Positions 22,000 through 31,778 are shown, numbered from the stretch's first letter. The stretch is 64,000 nucleotides of DNA from Rhodobiaceae bacterium (GCA_028278505.1 JANQEG010000079.1:1-64000), one strand, 5' to 3'. Translations and numbers: made by a program. Notes: generated by a model from the sequence alone, not told the origin.

Positions 22000-22887
22000 A
22001 TGACGGACAGTGTGTATCTGCGTAAGTCGAGCCTTGCCGACAATGGTTCCTTGCTTCGTGGCCTTCGGATGATCGGCGCCGCCGTCGGGCTGGCGCTCGC
22101 GCTCGGGGTCGCCGGTTGCGCATCGAAGGATGACGACGACGATACGATCAGCGTCGAGCCGGCGGACAAGCTCTATAATGATGGCCTCGCGCTGGCCAAT
22201 CGCGGCCGCTACAGCGCCGCGTCGTCGAAGTTCGAGGAGGTCGACCGCAGTCACCCCTATTCGAAATGGGCGAAGAAATCGCTGGTGATGATCACCTTCA
22301 CCAGCTACGAGGCCGGCGACTACGACACCGCCATCCAGGCCGGCCGGCGCTTCGTCACCCTGCATCCCTCGAGCCCCGATGCGGCCTATGCCTATTACCT
22401 GATCGGCCAGTCCTATCTGAACCAGATGCAGGACGTGTCGCGCGACCAGGAACGCACGGAGCGGGCGCTGGCGGCGTTCAACGAGGTGGTGACGCAGTTT
22501 CCGGAATCGGAATACGCCGAAGATTCGCGGCTGAAGATCCGGGTGACCCGCGACCAGCTCGCCGGCAAGGTGATGCAGATCGGCCGCTACTATCTGGAAC
22601 GGCGCAACTATGTCGGCGCCATCAACAGGTTCCGCGAAGTCATTACCGAACACCAGACGACCCGGCACGTGGAAGAGGCGCTGATGCGCCTGACGGAAGC
22701 CTATATGGCGCTCGGCGTCGTCAACGAGGCGCAGACCGCAGCGGCGGTTCTGGGCCACAATTTCCCGGACAGCAAATGGTATCGGGACGCCTACGTGCTG
22801 TTGCAGACCGGCGGGCTTGAGCCGCGCGAAGACAAGAGTTCCTGGATTTCGCGGGCGCTGCGCAAGACCGGCCTTACCAGGCTGTAA
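22000..22887 (+). CDS. bamD: Outer membrane assembly lipoprotein BamD (ComL)
   Basis: A 295-residue lipoprotein with five expected TPR-like repeats, part of the BAM complex that folds outer-membrane proteins. A signal peptide ends in lipobox LGVAGC with acylated Cys40; the mature part starts SKDDDDD and contains NDGLALANRGRY, HPYSKWA and YYLIGQSYLNQ repeats typical of BamD. An alternative start at residue 24 would give a shorter signal peptide. lpxC-bamD-recN is the standard order in Rhizobiales. Confidence 0.95.
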   Translation: MTDSVYLRKSSLADNGSLLRGLRMIGAAVGLALALGVAGCASKDDDDDTISVEPADKLYNDGLALANRGRYSAASSKFEEVDRSHPYSKWAKKSLVMITFTSYEAGDYDTAIQAGRRFVTLHPSSPDAAYAYYLIGQSYLNQMQDVSRDQERTERALAAFNEVVTQFPESEYAEDSRLKIRVTRDQLAGKVMQIGRYYLERRNYVGAINRFREVITEHQTTRHVEEALMRLTEAYMALGVVNEAQTAAAVLGHNFPDSKWYRDAYVLLQTGGLEPREDKSSWISRALRKTGLTRL

Positions 22888-22897
22888 CGGGGGGCGC

Positions 22898-24565
22898 ATG
22901 CTCGCCGCCCTGTCGATCCGCGACATCGTTCTGATCGAGCGGCTCGATCTGGACTTTTCCACAGGGCTGACGGTGCTTACCGGCGAGACCGGCGCCGGCA
23001 AATCGATCCTGCTCGATGCGCTGGCGCTGGCGCTGGGTGCGCGCGGCGATGCGGCGCTGGTGCGCCATGGCGCCGAGCGCGGCCAGGTCACGGCCGAATT
23101 CCATCTCGATGCCAACCACCCGGTCGCGGCGCTGCTTGCGGACAATGACATCGATGCCGGCGACACGCTGATCCTGCGCCGGGTGCAGGCCGCCGACGGC
23201 CGCAGCCGCGCCTTCATCAACGACCAGCCGGTCGGCGTCAACCTTCTGCACGCGGTCGGCGCCGGCCTCGTCGAAATCCACGGCCAGCACGCGGACCGGG
23301 CGCTGATCGATGCCGCCGCCCATCGCCGCCTGCTCGACGCGTTCGGCGGCCTTGAGGCGCAGGTCGCTTCTGTCGGCGCGGCCTGGCGGGCGGAACGCGA
23401 CGCGGCCGAACAGTGTGCGGCGTATCGCCGGCGCATGGCGGAGGCGGCGCGGGAAACGGAATTCTTGCGCGACGCGCTCGACGAGCTCGACCGGCTCGAG
23501 CCGGTGGCCGGCGAGGAGGTGGCGCTGGCCGACCGCCGGCAATTGATGATGAATGCGGAAAAGATCGTTGGCGATCTCGACGATGCGTTCGAGACCCTGA
23601 ACGGGTCGGCGTCGCCGATCCCGACGCTGGCCGGGGTTTTGCGCCGGCTGGAGCGGAAATCCGGCGAGGCGCCGGAACTGACCGAGGCGGCGATTGCCGC
23701 GCTCGACCGCGGCCTTGAGGGGCTTGAAGAGGCGCGCACGGCGCTCGAAGAGGCGCTGCGCCGGGCGGCGTTCGACCCGACCGAGTTGGAGCGCACCGAG
23801 GAGCGGCTCTTTGCCCTGCGCGCCGCGGCGCGCAAGCACAAGGTTGCGGTCGACGACCTCCCGGATCTGCGGGAAAAGTTCCGCACCGCGCTTGCCGATA
23901 TCGATGCCGGCGAAACACATCTGAAGGCGCTGGAGACGGCGCTCGAAGCGGCGCGCGCCGACTACAGGCAAAAGGCGGCGGCGCTCAGCCAGGAGCGCAG
24001 GGCGGTGGCGCGAGCGCTGCGCGCTATTGTCAACGGCGAACTGCCGGCGTTGAAACTCGACCGGGCCGAATTCACCGTCGACATCGAACCGGCGGCGACA
24101 AACACTTCTGAAGGAATAGATGCGGTCGAATTCTGGGTGCGGACAAATCCCGGCACCCGGCCGGGGCCGATCGTCAAGGTCGCGTCGGGCGGCGAACTCG
24201 CCCGCTTCCTGCTGGCGTTGAAGGTGGCGCTGGCCGACAAGGGCTCGGCGCCGACGCTGGTGTTCGACGAAATCGACACCGGGATCGGCGGCGCCGTCGC
24301 CGCGGCGATCGGCCGGCGGCTTCAGCGGTTGTCGGAGACGGTGCAGGTGCTGTCGGTGACCCACGCGCCGCAGGTGGCGGCCCGCGCCGACCATCATCTG
24401 TGCATTGCCAAGGTGGACCACCGCGACGGCGACCGGGTCGAGACCGCCGTCGAGACGGTCGCCGGCGACCACCGGCGTGAGGAAATCGCCCGCATGCTGG
24501 CCGGGGCGACGATCACCGAGGAAGCGCGCGCCGCCGCCGCACGCCTGATCGCCGGGGAGGGGTGA
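22898..24565 (+). CDS. recN: DNA repair protein RecN
   Basis: A 555-residue SMC-like ATPase acting in double-strand break repair. The N-terminal ATP loop GETGAGKS is at residues 29-36; a coiled-coil middle follows; the C-terminal half has the signature SGGELARFLLALK and Walker B LVFDEIDTGIGG, then VTHAPQVAARADHH. It begins 10 bases after bamD. In related genomes ligA often follows; here an ATPase gene and metA follow instead. Confidence 0.96.
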   Translation: MLAALSIRDIVLIERLDLDFSTGLTVLTGETGAGKSILLDALALALGARGDAALVRHGAERGQVTAEFHLDANHPVAALLADNDIDAGDTLILRRVQAADGRSRAFINDQPVGVNLLHAVGAGLVEIHGQHADRALIDAAAHRRLLDAFGGLEAQVASVGAAWRAERDAAEQCAAYRRRMAEAARETEFLRDALDELDRLEPVAGEEVALADRRQLMMNAEKIVGDLDDAFETLNGSASPIPTLAGVLRRLERKSGEAPELTEAAIAALDRGLEGLEEARTALEEALRRAAFDPTELERTEERLFALRAAARKHKVAVDDLPDLREKFRTALADIDAGETHLKALETALEAARADYRQKAAALSQERRAVARALRAIVNGELPALKLDRAEFTVDIEPAATNTSEGIDAVEFWVRTNPGTRPGPIVKVASGGELARFLLALKVALADKGSAPTLVFDEIDTGIGGAVAAAIGRRLQRLSETVQVLSVTHAPQVAARADHHLCIAKVDHRDGDRVETAVETVAGDHRREEIARMLAGATITEEARAAAARLIAGEG

Positions 24566-24660
24566 GGCGCGGGCGGGCGTGGAAAACGTAGCCGTGGGCT
24601 TTCCCGAACCGAAACCTTCCGGCATCATCCGGTTTTCGCGTGGGAAAGAATCGGGCCGCC

Positions 24661-25557
24661 ATGTTGTTTTCATCGAGCGATGACTTCCGCGACTGGGACC
24701 GCAAGGCGGTCACCGTGTTCGGCATGTCCGGTGTCGGCAAGACCACGGTTGCCTCGATCCTGCAGCACGAAGGGTGGTTCCACTATTCGGTCGATTACCG
24801 CATCGGCACCCGCTATATGGGCGAGCACATCGTCGACAATTTCAAGCGCGAGGCGATGAAGAATCCGTTCCTGCGCGACCTTCTTATTTCGGATTCGATC
24901 TACATCTGTTCCAACATCACCTTCGACAATCTCGAACCGCTGTCGACCTATCTCGGCAAGCCGGGAAATCCGGAGAAGGGTGGGCTGCCGTTTGCGGAGT
25001 ATTGCCGGCGCCAGGAGCAGCACCGCAGCGCCGAGATCGCAGCGCTCACGGATGTGCCCGAGTTCATCGCCAAGGCCAACGACATCTACGGCTATCGCCA
25101 TTTCGTCTGCGATTCCGGCGGCTCGCTGTGCGAGATCGTCAATCCGCACGATCCGGGCGACCCGGTGCTTTCGGTGCTCGCCGAAACAACGCTGATCCTC
25201 TATCTGCGCGGCACCGCCGAACATGCGGCCGAACTCGTCGAGCGTTTCAAGGCCGACCCGAAGCCGATCTACTACCAGCCGCAATTCCTGGCCGAGAGCT
25301 GGGCCGCGTTCAAGCGGCAGGCGGCGATCCTCGACGATGCGGCAGTCGACCCGGATGCGTTCGCGGTGTGGGCGTTCGAGCGGCTCGTCCACCACCGGAT
25401 ACCGCTCTATGAGGAAATCGCCGCCCGTTACGGCTATGTCGTCGACGCCGACGAGATCGAGGCGGTGCGCGATGAGCGCGATTTCCTCGACCTCATCGAC
25501 CTGGCGATCGCCCGGCGCGGCAGCGCACCGGTTGCCGTCGCGGCGGCGGGCGATTAA
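24661..25557 (+). CDS. Conserved P-loop ATPase of unknown function
   Basis: A 298-residue cytoplasmic protein. After KAVTVFGM comes a clear Walker A loop GMSGVGKTT (residues 21-29), then WFHYSVDYRIGTRYMGEHI. I recall similar proteins annotated simply as ATPase in alphaproteobacteria, with this GMSGVGKT start and a YYQP stretch in the second half; I know of no assigned function. Size and motif resemble small nucleotide kinases, but no kinase lid motif is obvious. ATG 24661 is preferred to an in-frame GTG at 24640 because GGAAAGAA lies just upstream. Its coupling, if any, to recN or metA is unknown. Confidence 0.85.
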   Translation: MLFSSSDDFRDWDRKAVTVFGMSGVGKTTVASILQHEGWFHYSVDYRIGTRYMGEHIVDNFKREAMKNPFLRDLLISDSIYICSNITFDNLEPLSTYLGKPGNPEKGGLPFAEYCRRQEQHRSAEIAALTDVPEFIAKANDIYGYRHFVCDSGGSLCEIVNPHDPGDPVLSVLAETTLILYLRGTAEHAAELVERFKADPKPIYYQPQFLAESWAAFKRQAAILDDAAVDPDAFAVWAFERLVHHRIPLYEEIAARYGYVVDADEIEAVRDERDFLDLIDLAIARRGSAPVAVAAAGD

Positions 25558-25584
25558 TCAATAGCGGAATGTTCAGTATCGTCA

Positions 25585-25605
25585 CGCAACCGCGGACGCG
25601 GTGCG
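25585..25605 (+). promoter_or_regulatory. Hairpin upstream of metA
   Basis: CGCAACCGCGGACGCGGTGCG can fold with ACCGCG pairing CGCGGT and flanking CGC pairing GCG across a bulged A. It lies 15 bases before the metA start, just ahead of the AGGAG ribosome binding site. It could influence translation or be chance in GC-rich DNA. It does not match the SAM-II riboswitch often found ahead of alphaproteobacterial metA. Confidence 0.25.
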
Positions 25606-25620
25606 TCAGGAGTCATCGCC

Positions 25621-26538
25621 ATGCCGATCAAGATCCCCAATAACCTTCCGGCCCACAAAACGCTGGTCCAGGAAGGCGTCATGGTGATGACAGAGGACAC
25701 TGCCATCCACCAGGACATAAGGCCGCTGCAGATCGCGCTTTTGAACCTGATGCCGAACAAGGTGCGCACCGAGACCCAGTTCGCCCGGCTGGTCGGGGCG
25801 ACGCCGCTGCAGGTGGAGTTCACCCTGGTCAAGATCACCGGGCATACGCCGAAAAACACGCCGGCGTCGCATATGCTCGCCTTTTACCAGGACTGGGAGG
25901 AGATCAAGGACCGCAAGTTCGACGGCTTCATCGTCACCGGCGCGCCGATCGAACTGCTCGACTTCGAAGAGGTCAACTATTGGGAGGAGCTGGCGGCGAT
26001 CTTCGAGTGGACCCAGAGCCACATCCATTCGAGCTTCGGCATCTGCTGGGGGGCACAGGCGGCGCTGCACCATTTCCACGGGGTGCCGAAATACCCGCTG
26101 CCGAAAAAGGCGTTCGGCGTCTACCGGCACCGCAACCTCAATCCCTCGTCACCCTATCTGCGCGGGTTTTCCGACGATTTCTCGGTGCCGGTGTCGCGCT
26201 GGACCGAGGTTCGGGTCGCCGATATGCCGGAGCATGCCGGGCTCGAATTGCTGATGGAGGCGGACGAGACCGGACCCTGCCTGATCAACGATCCGGCGCA
26301 CAATTTCCTCTATATGTTCAATCACATCGAATATGATTCCAGCTCGCTCGCCGAGGAGTATTGGCGCGATGTCGAGGCCGAAATCGAAATCGACGTGCCG
26401 CACCATTATTTCCCGCAGGACAATCCGCACCTGACGCCGGAGAACCGCTGGCGCAGCCACGCCCACCTGCTGTTCGGCAACTGGATCAACGAGGTCTACC
26501 AGACGACGCCCTACCGTCTCGACGAGATCGGCAGCTAG
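25621..26538 (+). CDS. metA: Homoserine O-acyltransferase MetA, predicted acetyl-CoA type
   Basis: A 305-residue enzyme for the first committed step of methionine synthesis from homoserine. The nucleophile Cys142 lies in GICWGAQA, with His235 and Glu237 in FNHIEYD completing the catalytic set. Residue 111 is Glu (TGAPIE); in this family Glu111 goes with acetyl-CoA and Gly111 with succinyl-CoA, so O-acetylhomoserine is the predicted product despite the common 'succinyltransferase' name. CAGGAG precedes the start. No methionine gene is adjacent. Confidence 0.95.
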   Translation: MPIKIPNNLPAHKTLVQEGVMVMTEDTAIHQDIRPLQIALLNLMPNKVRTETQFARLVGATPLQVEFTLVKITGHTPKNTPASHMLAFYQDWEEIKDRKFDGFIVTGAPIELLDFEEVNYWEELAAIFEWTQSHIHSSFGICWGAQAALHHFHGVPKYPLPKKAFGVYRHRNLNPSSPYLRGFSDDFSVPVSRWTEVRVADMPEHAGLELLMEADETGPCLINDPAHNFLYMFNHIEYDSSSLAEEYWRDVEAEIEIDVPHHYFPQDNPHLTPENRWRSHAHLLFGNWINEVYQTTPYRLDEIGS

Positions 26539-26840
26539 GTGCCGAAACAGGGCGAGGGATGGCGGCCGGGCAATGGCCCGCAAGGGCGCCGCGAGGCACG
26601 AGCCGGGCCGAATCCACACCGCCCCCGCCGACCGGTCCGATACACCGCCTAACCCCTTGCCACGTCCGGCGTGCTGGGCTAAGCCTCACTGTGGCTGGGC
26701 GCCGCGCCGTTTGCGCACGTCCCGCGGCGGGGCGAAAGGCCCGATCATCGGGTGCTCGACAGGGGCGTTTCCGGCGCCGGCAGGGTCGCCCGATCCGAAT
26801 CGCCGGCCGCCACGCCGGGGCTGGAGGATCGCAGAGCGTA
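26539..26840. other. Gene-free stretch between metA and nuoA
   Basis: About 300 GC-rich bases. Frames open in several directions but none shows a protein-like pattern. It should carry the nuo promoter. I see several GC-rich inverted repeats but no T run, and no recognisable RNA gene. Confidence 0.5.
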
Positions 26841-27206
26841 ATGACCGAACTCCTTGCAGACTATCTCCCGGTCGTCATCTTCATCGCGATTTCGGCAGTG
26901 ATTGCCGTCGTGTTGCTGGTGGCGCCGTTCCTCGTCGCCTATTCCAAGCCCGACCCGGAAAAGCTGTCGGCCTATGAATGCGGCTTCAACGCCTTCGACG
27001 ACGCGCGCATGACATTCGACGTGCGCTTCTACCTTGTCGCCATCCTGTTCATCATCTTCGACCTCGAAGTGGCGTTCCTGTTTCCATGGGCCGTCGCCTT
27101 CGGCGATCTCGGCTGGTTCGGCTTCTGGTCGATGATGGTCTTCCTTGCCATTCTGACGATCGGCTTCATCTATGAATGGAAGAAGGGAGCGCTTGAATGG
27201 GATTGA
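26841..27206 (+). CDS. nuoA: NADH-quinone oxidoreductase subunit A
   Basis: A 121-residue membrane subunit of complex I with three helices. [23 protein letters not shown] after the first helix, followed by [16 protein letters not shown], is the conserved NuoA core that contacts the quinone channel. It is the first gene of the nuo operon and overlaps nuoB by 10 bases. Confidence 0.97.
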   Translation: MTELLADYLPVVIFIAISAVIAVVLLVAPFLVAYSKPDPEKLSAYECGFNAFDDARMTFDVRFYLVAILFIIFDLEVAFLFPWAVAFGDLGWFGFWSMMVFLAILTIGFIYEWKKGALEWD

Positions 27207-27778
27207 GCGACCGCACCGGCACGCTCGTCGCGCCCACGCCGAAGGGCCTCATCGATCCCGCGACCGGCCGACCCGCCGGCGCCGACGATCCGTACTTCCT
27301 GGAGGTCAACGACCAGCTCGCCGACAAGGGTTTCGTCGTCACCGCCACCGATGAGCTGATCAACTGGGCGCGCACCGGCTCGCTGATGTGGATGACGTTC
27401 GGGCTCGCCTGCTGTGCGGTCGAGATGATCCAGGGGGCGATGCCGCGCTACGACTTCGAGCGCTTCGGTTTTGCCCCGCGCGCCAGTCCGCGCCAGTCCG
27501 ACGTGATCATCGTCGCCGGTACGCTGACCAACAAGATGGCGCCGGCCTTCCGCAAGGTCTACGACCAGATGCCGGAGCCGCGCTACGTGATCTCGATGGG
27601 CTCTTGCGCCAATGGCGGCGGCTATTACCACTATTCCTATTCGGTGGTGCGCGGCTGCGACCGGGTGGTGCCGGTCGACATCTACGTTCCGGGCTGTCCG
27701 CCGACGGCCGAGGCGCTGCTCTACGGCGTCCTCCTGCTGCAACAGAAAATCCGCCGCACCGGCACGATCGAGCGGTAG
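27197..27778 (+). CDS. nuoB: NADH-quinone oxidoreductase subunit B
   Basis: A 193-residue peripheral-arm subunit carrying cluster N2, the last iron-sulfur centre before quinone. All four ligands are present: tandem Cys72-Cys73 in GLACCAVEM, Cys137 in SMGSCANGG and Cys167 in [11 protein letters not shown]. The start overlaps the end of nuoA; nuoC follows after 18 bases. Confidence 0.97.
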   Translation: MGLSDRTGTLVAPTPKGLIDPATGRPAGADDPYFLEVNDQLADKGFVVTATDELINWARTGSLMWMTFGLACCAVEMIQGAMPRYDFERFGFAPRASPRQSDVIIVAGTLTNKMAPAFRKVYDQMPEPRYVISMGSCANGGGYYHYSYSVVRGCDRVVPVDIYVPGCPPTAEALLYGVLLLQQKIRRTGTIER

Positions 27779-27796
27779 GCGAGGGAGTGTCAGCGT

Positions 27797-28399
27797 ATGG
27801 ATGAGGCGCTCAACGACCTCGGCGATCACATCGCAGCGCGGCTCGGCGACAAGATCGACGGCTGGAGCGTCGATTTCGGCCAGCTGACCGTCACCGTGCC
27901 GGCGGCCGAGATCGTTCCGGTGGTCCGCTTCCTGCGCGATGACGCCAATTGCCTGTTCATCTGCTTCACCGACCTTTCCGGCGCCGACTATCCGGGCCGC
28001 GAGCGGCGCTTCGAGATCGTCTACCATTTGCTGTCGCCGCAGCAGAACCAGCGGATACGCCTCAAGGTGGCGACCGACGAGGAGACGCCGGTGCCCTCGA
28101 TCACGCCGATCTTTCCGGGCGCCCATTGGTTCGAGCGCGAGGCCTACGATCTCTACGGCGTGCTCTTCACCGGCCATCCCGATCTGCGCCGCCTGCTCAC
28201 CGATTACGGCTTCGAGGGGCATCCGTTGCGCAAGGACTTCCCGCTTACCGGCTTCGTCGAGGTGCGCTACGACGACGAGCTGAAGCGGGTCGTCTACGAG
28301 CCGGTGCGGCTGACCCAGGAATTCCGCAATTTCGACTTCCTGTCGCCCTGGGAAGGGCCCGACTACGTCCTGCCCGGCGACGAGAAGGCGGGAGGCTGA
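27797..28399 (+). CDS. nuoC: NADH-quinone oxidoreductase subunit C
   Basis: A 200-residue peripheral-arm subunit (30 kDa subunit family) that packs against NuoD at the quinone site. [15 protein letters not shown], the signature [38 protein letters not shown] region, and a C-terminal [10 protein letters not shown] are all visible. Separate nuoC and nuoD genes are usual in alphaproteobacteria. Confidence 0.96.
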   Translation: MDEALNDLGDHIAARLGDKIDGWSVDFGQLTVTVPAAEIVPVVRFLRDDANCLFICFTDLSGADYPGRERRFEIVYHLLSPQQNQRIRLKVATDEETPVPSITPIFPGAHWFEREAYDLYGVLFTGHPDLRRLLTDYGFEGHPLRKDFPLTGFVEVRYDDELKRVVYEPVRLTQEFRNFDFLSPWEGPDYVLPGDEKAGG

Positions 28400-28402
28400 C
28401 AA

Positions 28403-28843
28403 ATGGCGGAGCGGATGAACGGCAGTTGTCTGTGCGGCGCCGTGCGGTTCACCGCCGTGCCTGAGCGGCCGAAATTCAACGTTTGCCATTGCGGCATGTG
28501 CCGGCGTTGGACGGGCGGGCCGTTCTTCGGGGTCCACTGCGGCACCGATGTCCGTTTCGAGAACGAGGACCAGGTCGGCGTGATCCAGACCTCGGAATGG
28601 GCCGAACGCGGATTTTGCACATCCTGCGGCAGTGCGCTGTTCTACCGGCTGCGCGAAGCGGGAACCTACGAAATCGCGATGGGGACGCTCGACGGCGCCG
28701 AGGCCTTCGATTTCGGCCTGCAGGTCTTTGTCGACAAGAAGCCGGAGAATTACGCGTTTGCCAACGAGACGCGGATGATGACCGAGCAGCAGGTCATCGA
28801 CTATTTCGTCAAGAGCAACACAGGCGAGGCGGACGCCACATGA
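28403..28843 (+). CDS. GFA/CENP-V-type zinc protein inserted between nuoC and nuoD
   Basis: A 146-residue protein of the glutathione-dependent formaldehyde-activating (GFA, Mss4-like) family. The zinc-binding cysteines are Cys9 and Cys11 (SCLCGAV), Cys28, Cys30 and Cys33 (CHCGMCRRW), and Cys72 and Cys75 (CTSCGS). The family binds structural zinc and, in a few members, a thiol adduct; most members have no demonstrated reaction. It follows nuoC by 3 bases and so is probably co-transcribed with complex I. A role in complex I is not supported by family knowledge. Confidence 0.9.
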   Translation: MAERMNGSCLCGAVRFTAVPERPKFNVCHCGMCRRWTGGPFFGVHCGTDVRFENEDQVGVIQTSEWAERGFCTSCGSALFYRLREAGTYEIAMGTLDGAEAFDFGLQVFVDKKPENYAFANETRMMTEQQVIDYFVKSNTGEADAT

Positions 28844-28935
28844 GCGCGCCGTTGCGGCCGGGAACAGTTTCGACGCCCGTGTGGCGGACAGGCAGCGTCG
28901 GCGCGACGCCGGCACTTGAGGGATGAGGCAGGGAC

Positions 28936-30126
28936 GTGGCTGAGGCGGAGCTTCGCAATTTTCAGGTCAATTTCGGCCCGCAGCATCCGTCCGCGCACGG
29001 CGTGCTGCGGCTGATCCTGGAACTCGACGGCGAGGTGGTGGAGCGCGCCGACCCGCATATCGGGCTCTTGCACCGCGGCACCGAGAAGCTGATCGAGCAC
29101 AAGACCTATCTGCAGGCGATCCCCTATTTCGACCGCCTCGACTACGTCGCGCCGATGAACCAGGAGCACGCCTTCTGCCTGGCGGTCGAAAGGCTCGCCG
29201 GCATCGCGGTGCCGCGCCGCGGACAACTGGTCCGGGTGCTTTTCTGCGAGATCGGCCGTATCCTGAACCACCTTCTCAACGTTACATCACAAGCCCTCGA
29301 TGTTGGTGCATTAACGCCGCCGCTCTGGGGCTATGAGGAACGCGAGAAGCTGATGGTCTTCTATGAGCGGGCCTCAGGCGCGCGCATGCATGCGGCGTTC
29401 TTCCGCCCCGGCGGTGTGCACCAGGACCTGCCCGACGATCTGATCGACGACATCTCAGATTTCTGCGATCCGTTCCTCAAGGTCTGCGATGACATCGAGG
29501 GGCTGTTGACCGAAAACCGCATCTTCAAGCAGCGCAACGTCGATATCGGCGTGGTCAGTCTCGACGACGCCTGGGCCTGGGGCTTTTCCGGGGTCATGGT
29601 GCGCGGCTCCGGCGCGCCGTGGGATCTGCGCAAGAGCCAGCCCTATGAATGCTATGACGAAATGGATTTCGACATTCCGATCGGCAAGAACGGCGACTGC
29701 TACGACCGCTATCTGATCCGCATGGAGGAGATGCGCCAGTCGGTGCGGATCATGCGCCAGTGCATCGAGAAACTCCGCGCCGATGACGGCGGCGGGCCGG
29801 TGATGTCCACCGACGCCAAGGTGGCGCCGCCGCGCCGCGGCGAGATGAAGCGCTCGATGGAGGCGCACATCCACCACTTCAAGCTCTACACCGAGGGGCT
29901 GCACGTGCCCGCCGGCGAGGTCTATGCCGCCGTTGAGGCGCCGAAGGGCGAGTTCGGCGTCTATCTGGTCTCCGACGGCACCAACAAGCCCTATCGCTGC
30001 AAGATCCGTGCGCCGGGATTTGTGCATTTGTCGGCGATGGACTTCCTCAGCAAGGGCCACATGCTGGCCGACGTCGCCGCCATTCTCGGCTCGCTCGATG
30101 TCGTGTTCGGGGAGGTCGACCGGTAG
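28936..30126 (+). CDS. nuoD: NADH-quinone oxidoreductase subunit D
   Basis: A 396-residue subunit forming the quinone pocket with NuoB, related to the large subunit of NiFe hydrogenases. Motifs: [18 protein letters not shown] at the N-terminus, [27 protein letters not shown], a [15 protein letters not shown] stretch and an aspartate-containing C-terminus. The start is GTG at 28936, preceded by GGCAGGGA; the conserved N-terminal sequence begins at once after it. Confidence 0.96.
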   Translation: MAEAELRNFQVNFGPQHPSAHGVLRLILELDGEVVERADPHIGLLHRGTEKLIEHKTYLQAIPYFDRLDYVAPMNQEHAFCLAVERLAGIAVPRRGQLVRVLFCEIGRILNHLLNVTSQALDVGALTPPLWGYEEREKLMVFYERASGARMHAAFFRPGGVHQDLPDDLIDDISDFCDPFLKVCDDIEGLLTENRIFKQRNVDIGVVSLDDAWAWGFSGVMVRGSGAPWDLRKSQPYECYDEMDFDIPIGKNGDCYDRYLIRMEEMRQSVRIMRQCIEKLRADDGGGPVMSTDAKVAPPRRGEMKRSMEAHIHHFKLYTEGLHVPAGEVYAAVEAPKGEFGVYLVSDGTNKPYRCKIRAPGFVHLSAMDFLSKGHMLADVAAILGSLDVVFGEVDR

Positions 30127-30127
30127 G

Positions 30128-30688
30128 ATGGGCGCGCTGCCGAAAAAACGCTTGTCTGTCGACGAATTTATCCGCTGGTGGGGCGCGGAAGGTGACGATG
30201 CGCGGTTCGAACTGATCGATGGCATGGTGGTCGCCATGGGCCGCGACACTATTCGACATAACCTCGCCAAGCTGCGCGCGGTCAACGCCTTGCGCGATGC
30301 TATCCGCAGGGCCGGTGTGAATTGTACCGCGTTGACGGACGGTGTCGGTGTTTATTGCGATGCGACGAACTTTCGACTTCCCGATGCCCTGGTCGATTGC
30401 GGAACGCTCGATCCCGAGTCCAGCATGGCGGACAAGCCGGTCATTATCGTGGAGATCGTTTCGCCGTCGAGCGAAAATCGGGATGTCCACGAGAAGATGC
30501 GTGACTATTTCGCGATCGATTCGGTGGTGCACTATCTCATCGTTTATGAGAGCCGGGACTATCTCGTGCATCACCGGCGTACCGATGCCGGACCGATCGA
30601 AACGACATTTGTAACCTCGGGCGATATTCGACTTTCCCCGCCGGGGATCACGATAAACGCTCAAGATGTTTTCACGGAGGCGGAGTGA
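30128..30688 (+). CDS. Uma2-family (DUF820) putative nuclease inserted between nuoD and nuoE
   Basis: A 186-residue protein. [12 protein letters not shown] (residues 27-38), [10 protein letters not shown] with Asp86, and [16 protein letters not shown] with Glu109 followed by EKMRDYFAI are the pattern of the Uma2 family, a branch of the PD-(D/E)XK nuclease fold that is common in cyanobacteria and scattered elsewhere. No cellular role is established for the family. It begins one base after the nuoD stop, and 64 bases separate it from nuoE. Base composition is visibly less GC-rich than nuoD and nuoE, a sign of later acquisition. Confidence 0.85.
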   Translation: MGALPKKRLSVDEFIRWWGAEGDDARFELIDGMVVAMGRDTIRHNLAKLRAVNALRDAIRRAGVNCTALTDGVGVYCDATNFRLPDALVDCGTLDPESSMADKPVIIVEIVSPSSENRDVHEKMRDYFAIDSVVHYLIVYESRDYLVHHRRTDAGPIETTFVTSGDIRLSPPGITINAQDVFTEAE

Positions 30689-30752
30689 TGGCAGCACTCT
30701 ATGTGCCTTTTCGGAGAGTTTTGAATATCAAGAACAAAGCGGGTCGCATTCG

Positions 30753-31778
30753 ATGAGTGTCCGCCGCCTCCACGACGAGCAGCCCGAAAGCTTCGCCTTT
30801 ACCGCGGAGAACTTGGCATGGGCCGAGCAGCAGCTTCTGAAATATCCGGCCGACCGGCGCCAGAGCGCGGTGATCCCGCTGCTGTGGCGGGCCCAGGAGC
30901 AGGAAGGCTGGGTGAGCAGGGCGGCGATCGAACACGTCGCCGAATTCCTGTCGATGCCGCCGATCCGGGTGCTGGAGGTCGCCACCTTCTACACCATGTT
31001 CCAGCTTCGCCCGGTCGGCGCCAAGGCCCATGTCCAGGTCTGCGGCACCACGCCGTGCATGCTGCGTGGCGCCGAGGAGATCATCAAGATCTGCAGGAAG
31101 CGGATCGCCGAACACGCCCATGAGCTGTCCGGCAACGGCGATTTCTCCTGGGAGGAGGTCGAATGTCTGGGCGCCTGCGTCAATGCGCCGATGGTGCAGG
31201 TCGGCAAGGACACCTATGAGGATCTGACGCCGGACAGTTTCAGGGCAGTGCTCGATGCGTTCGCGGCGGGCAAGACACCCAAACCCGGCCCGCAGATCGA
31301 CCGCCAGTTCGCCTGTCCGGAAGGCGGGCCGACGTCGCTGACCGATCCGGCACTCTATGACGGCAGCATGGCGGCGGCCGTAATGTCCGAAAAGGCGGCC
31401 GAGCCTGCACCGGCCGAGGCGAAGGCGCCGGCGCCGGCAGAAGACGCCGAGCTTTCGCCGGAAGAGCGCGCCGACGCCGCCGGCACCAAGCCCGACATGC
31501 TGTCCGAGCCGGCCGGCGGCATCGCCGACGATTTGAAGTGCATCGGCGGGGTCGGGCCGAAGATCGAAGACATTTTGAACGGCCTCGGCATCTTCCATTT
31601 CGGCCAGATCGCGGCGTGGACCGAGGAAAACAAGGCCTGGATCGACGGCTATTTGAAGTTCAAGGGTCGGATTGACCGGGAAAAATGGGTCGATCAGGCG
31701 AAGGTGCTCGCCGAGGGCGGCGATACCGATTTCTCCAGGCGCGTCGATGCCGGCGACGTGCCGTCGAGCCAGGAATGA
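30753..31778 (+). CDS. nuoE: NADH-quinone oxidoreductase subunit E with C-terminal helix-hairpin-helix extension
   Basis: A 341-residue version of the 24 kDa subunit, which holds the 2Fe-2S cluster N1a. Cluster ligands are Cys97, Cys102, Cys138 and Cys142 ([11 protein letters not shown] and [11 protein letters not shown]). The standard protein ends near residue 175; here an Ala/Pro/Glu-rich linker (about 210-262) is followed by a domain with [22 protein letters not shown] that looks like helix-hairpin-helix pairs, then [12 protein letters not shown]. Extended NuoE proteins occur in other Rhizobiales; the function of the tail is not known to me. ATG 30753 starts [10 protein letters not shown]. 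Confidence 0.94.
   Translation: MSVRRLHDEQPESFAFTAENLAWAEQQLLKYPADRRQSAVIPLLWRAQEQEGWVSRAAIEHVAEFLSMPPIRVLEVATFYTMFQLRPVGAKAHVQVCGTTPCMLRGAEEIIKICRKRIAEHAHELSGNGDFSWEEVECLGACVNAPMVQVGKDTYEDLTPDSFRAVLDAFAAGKTPKPGPQIDRQFACPEGGPTSLTDPALYDGSMAAAVMSEKAAEPAPAEAKAPAPAEDAELSPEERADAAGTKPDMLSEPAGGIADDLKCIGGVGPKIEDILNGLGIFHFGQIAAWTEENKAWIDGYLKFKGRIDREKWVDQAKVLAEGGDTDFSRRVDAGDVPSSQE

Noticed and set aside
25558..25620. Possible SAM-II riboswitch ahead of metA
   Set aside because: The leader is only about 60 bases and I cannot find the SAM-II pseudoknot or its conserved core; only a simple GC-rich hairpin is present.
26539..26840. Frames in the metA-nuoA gap
   Set aside because: Open on several strands only because of GC-rich composition; Pro/Arg-rich translations without motifs.
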